60,000 nucleotides of DNA from Adiantum capillus-veneris (Eukaryota > Streptophyta > Polypodiopsida > Polypodiales > Pteridaceae). The notes beneath the pieces are model-generated. The model did not search any database. It was not told the DNA's origin and saw only the letters and a list, made by a program, of their open reading frames with translations. Shown here piece by piece: positions 56,894-60,000 of this stretch; position 1 is the stretch's first letter; the number at the start of each line of letters is the position of its first letter. The stretch is from assembly GCA_014529385.2 (NCBI GenBank), contig CM043949.1:109243977-109303976 (forward strand). Direction: 5' to 3'. The translations under genes were made by a program, and so were the position numbers.

Positions 56894-57526
56894 ATGGTTG
56901 TGTTCAAGATGTTTGCTGCTGTGGACAGGTTGGATGGGGACAACTACCCTATGTGGGCTTATATGATGCAACACGGTCTTGTGTCAAAGGGCGTCTGGAA
57001 TATTGTGCAGGGCATTGATGTATGTCCTGGTTCTGAGGATGTAGGCGATGTTGAGGATATTGCAGGTCTTGCTGCAAGGATTGCTGCTCGTTGGGATGTA
57101 AAGGATGCGCAAGCTCATGCATTGATTACATTGTCTGTGAAGCGCACCATTGTTCCTCACATTCGTTCAACAAAATCTGCAAAACAGGATTGGGATATTC
57201 TAGCAGGTCTTTATGCAAGCCGCAATGAGGCTATAATTACTTTGCTGCGTAAAGAGCTAGAGTCGAAGATTATGCATGAGGAAGATGATATGGACACTTT
57301 TCTTGCTAGTGTCAAGGATATCAATGAGCAACTTATTTCTGCAGGTGAAGTCATTTCGGATAGTTCCCTTGTGCAGACTGTTCTTGATGCCTTACCAGAT
57401 TCCTACCAGAAATTTTCTAGTACTTGGGGACTTATGACTCAAGGAAATCCAGAAGTTGTCAAGTTTGATGCATTATGCACATTGCTGTTGCAAGAGTCAC
57501 TTTCCAAAAAAAAAAGGACCAGATAG
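56894..57526 (+). pseudogene. Copia-A copy 3 gag, capsid part
   Basis: ATG 56894. Compared with copy 2 it lacks six codons after the start (NNNTD region) and about 10 codons near 57090. The capsid domain is open for 210 codons and stops at a TAG (57524-57526) before the zinc knuckle. Confidence 0.88.
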
Positions 57527-60000
57527 CGTCCAGTTGAACAGGCTTTTATTGCTTCTCAAAGAAAGGGTGGTAACAGCAATGCTGCCACTACTTATGGTTC
57601 TGCTGCGAGTGGCAAAACTTCTGTTCCTAATGCTTTTGCTGGCAGCACTTCGTCTGGCAATTCTAGTGATAAGGGCAAAAATAAGATGCGTTGCCATTAT
57701 TGTAAAGGTAACGATCACTTGATCAAGTTGTGTCCTAAGTTGAAGGCCAAAGAGGCTAAGAAGAAAGAGGGTGGTTCCACTGTAAATGCTGGTTCCACTA
57801 CAAATGCAGCCATTGTTGAGCCTTCTGTGAAAGGAGAGTGTGTTGCTGATGTTGATGTAGAATGGGCTTTTAGCGCAGAGTACACTTATAACCCTTTTGT
57901 CCATGATGCATGCATGGCAGTTGCTGCAGATTCACATGTTTGGTATTTTGACAGTGGTGCTACAAAGCACATTACATCACATCGTGAATTGTTCACCTCT
58001 CTTGAGTCCATCCCTCATCGGAATTCAGTCACTTGTGCCAACAATGCCTCTTATCCGGTTCAGGGAGTTGGAAAGATTGTGCTTCAACCGCTGCAAATGG
58101 CAGTTTCTTCACACTTGTTGATGCACTGTGTTGATGCACTTTATGTACCTGGGATCAAGAAGAATCTCTTGCCTGTATCCGCACTTGCTAGACTTGGACT
58201 TGTAGTCAAATTTGTGGATGACAGATGTACAGTTCATGATCTCAGTTTTGGTGATGAAATTGTTGCATCTGGCCTTTTGTGCCGTGGACTGTCTAATCTC
58301 ACTTTGTATGACAAGTGTGGACAAAATTTTGCAAATGCTGTTGCAGATTCAAGGGCTATTTCAGATGCAAAACTTTGGCATGCACATTTTGGTCATCTGA
58401 ATTTTGTCAGTTTGTTGCATTTGCAGAAATCTGATATGGTTGTTCTTTGCCGCCTCTTGAAGCACCTGTCAAACATGTTTGTGAAGGCTGTATTTTGGGT
58501 AAGATGCAGTGTTCTAAGTTTCCAAAGGATGGTTCACTTCGGGCCACATACAGGTTGCAGCTTGTGCATAGTGATGTTTGTGGGCCCATGCAAACTCCGT
58601 CCTTGGGCAATTACCTGTACTTCAGGACTTTCATTGATGATTACTCCAGGCATGCATGGGTATTTCCGCTTAAAGCGAAGCCCGACGTTTTTATGTGCTT
58701 CAAACAATTTTTGGCTATGGCTGAAAATGTTCCGATCGAGGGGAGTATATGTCTCATGAATTTAATGCATTTCTGGCTAGTCGTGGGATAAAACACCAAT
58801 GTACAATGCCTTATACACCTCAGCAAAATGGTGTTGCTGAGAGGAAAAACAGGTCACTGATGGAAATGGCACGATGTATGGTCAAAAGTCAACCTTTGCT
58901 GCATTCTTTTTGGCTTGAGGCCATCATGTGTGCCACTTATGTACTTAACAGGTGTCCTACGAAAGCGTTGTAGTCTATTACTGCATATGAAGCATGGCAT
59001 GATATAAAGCCTTCTATTGAGCACATGCGTGTTTTTGGCTGTTTGGCATATGCTTTGGTGCCACAAACACAACGCAAAAAATTGGATGATAAGGCTGTCA
59101 AATGTATTTTTGTTGGTTATAGTGCTGAAAGCAAAGGTTACATGTTATATCATCCGCAAACAAAGCGTATTTTGGTTTCACGGGATGTAGTGTTTGTGGA
59201 AGATTCTGTTCAGTCCTTGCTGTCATGTACTAGAGACAGTAATGTAAGCTCATAGGACATTTATGACTCTTTGTTGCCTCTTTTCAGTGGTGGAAATACA
59301 AATGTAATTTCCAATGAGGCAAATGTATAGCCTCTGGGGGTTCCTGAAAATGTTACAGATCAGCCTATTACTGATGCAGATGTACATGATGTACTTGATG
59401 AGGAAAGGGCTGAAAATGAGCAGGCTAGAGGTATGCAAAAATGGCTGGTGCACACTTTGCGTGACAGTAAATTGGATGCACCTTTGTCTAGTCGTACTAG
59501 TTCAGGCTCTCGCCATGCATCTTATGCATCAGATTTTTATGCTTTGGCTGTGTCTAGCTTACATGATGTTGAGGAGCCTCTGTCTTTTGATGAAGCACAA
59601 AATTCAAAAAATTGTATGGCTGCCATGCAATCAGAATATGATGCACATATAGAAAATGACACATGGAGTTTATGTGATTTGCCTCCTGGAAAAAAGGCCA
59701 TTGGTACGAAGTGGGTTTACAAGTTGAAACGCAAGCCGGATGGTGAGATCGATCGCCATAAGGCTCGACTTGTTGCAAAGGGTTATGCACAACAAAAAGG
59801 TATAGATTATGAAGAGACTTTTGCTCCCACTTGTCGTATGGCTACTGTGCATTTTCTATGTGCATTGGCAGCTCATTTTGGTTGGGATGTACATCAATCA
59901 GACATTGTTACTGCTTTCTTGAATGGGGACATATTTGAGGAAGTTTATGTAACACAGCCTCACGGTTTTGTCATAAAAGGACAACAGGATAAAGTGTGCA
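57527..60000 (+). pseudogene. Copia-A copy 3: zinc knuckle, protease, integrase, RT start
   Basis: Zinc knuckle CHYCKGNDHLIKLC at about 57692, protease WYFDSGATKH (about 57940), an extra VDALY-type duplication near 58125, LWHAHFGHLNF (about 58375), frame change near 58440, integrase pieces (VHSDVCGPM about 58565, TFIDDYSRHAW), a deletion near 58730 removing the stretch before the EYMS motif, QNGVAERKNRS (about 58830), TAGs near 58972, 59253 and 59328, and the start of RT (GTKWVYKLKRKPDG near 59705, HQSDIVTAFLNGDI near 59895). Confidence 0.9.

Larger units (their letters stand above)
56305..60000 (+). mobile_element. Ty1/copia family A, copy 3 (3' part outside window)
   Basis: 5' LTR, initiator tRNA-Met primer site, gag and pol up to the RT domain at the window end. 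Inserted in the copia-B fragment. Confidence 0.94.

Overview
The window is plant nuclear DNA. It has two spliced host genes of land-plant type (a nine-exon UDP-apiose/UDP-xylose synthase and a two-exon LRR receptor kinase) in a sea of LTR retrotransposons, LINE remnants, fold-back elements and long microsatellites. A decayed PPR-repeat fragment and the heavy Copia/Gypsy nesting suggest a large, repeat-rich genome. A fern or other seed-free vascular plant is my best guess from PPR wording and repeat style, but that guess is tentative.

Layout. 1-2743: 3' end of a Ty1/copia element (family A) that landed in a LINE (2744-4413, minus). 5250-9446: complete UDP-D-apiose/UDP-D-xylose synthase gene in nine exons, about 388 residues. 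9447-19190: AT-rich intergenic DNA with short dispersed repeats, a possible Helitron end, a GT microsatellite and two LINE fragments. 19195-19570: PPR pseudogene fragment. 19578-28357: 3' half of a Ty3/gypsy chromovirus whose chromodomain junction is split by a complete 5210-bp copia-A element (21034-26243, five-base target duplication TGGAG). 28387-28655: 91-bp tandem repeat. 29123-32248: old, related copia (family B) carrying a MITE. 34380-35843: second copy of the gypsy LTR, followed by a tRNA-iMet primer site. 36240-36918: two fold-back elements. 37133-40955: the most unusual locus. 41391-42480: a fold-back element and a second repeat, both with tRNA-like promoter boxes. 43255-48372: LRR receptor-like kinase (minus). 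48640-50470: promoter-side repeats, a perfect hairpin and a second Helitron-like end. 50598-60000: a nest in which a copia-B fragment is split by a third copia lineage (50656-55750), a MITE (55880-56130) and a copia-A element (56305 to the window end).

The candidate undescribed system lies at 37133-40955 (minus). A spliced, decayed gene resembling an uncharacterised RNase H-fold transposase-like family (HGDLK and TQGMEKSHY motifs) is followed 228 bp downstream, on the same strand, by a histone H3-like gene. That gene begins exactly with the H3 tail peptide MARTKQTAR, continues into a tail of nearly 190 residues (acidic, then basic) unlike canonical H3, and ends in an almost full-length H3 histone fold. 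This copy carries a stop and two frame shifts. A mobile element that carries its own H3-tail-bearing histone is the working hypothesis; linkage in other copies has not been tested.

Working together: the two host genes (cell-wall nucleotide-sugar synthesis; membrane receptor signalling) show no evident functional link. Everything else is explained by successive insertions, whose relative order can be read from nesting and target duplications.
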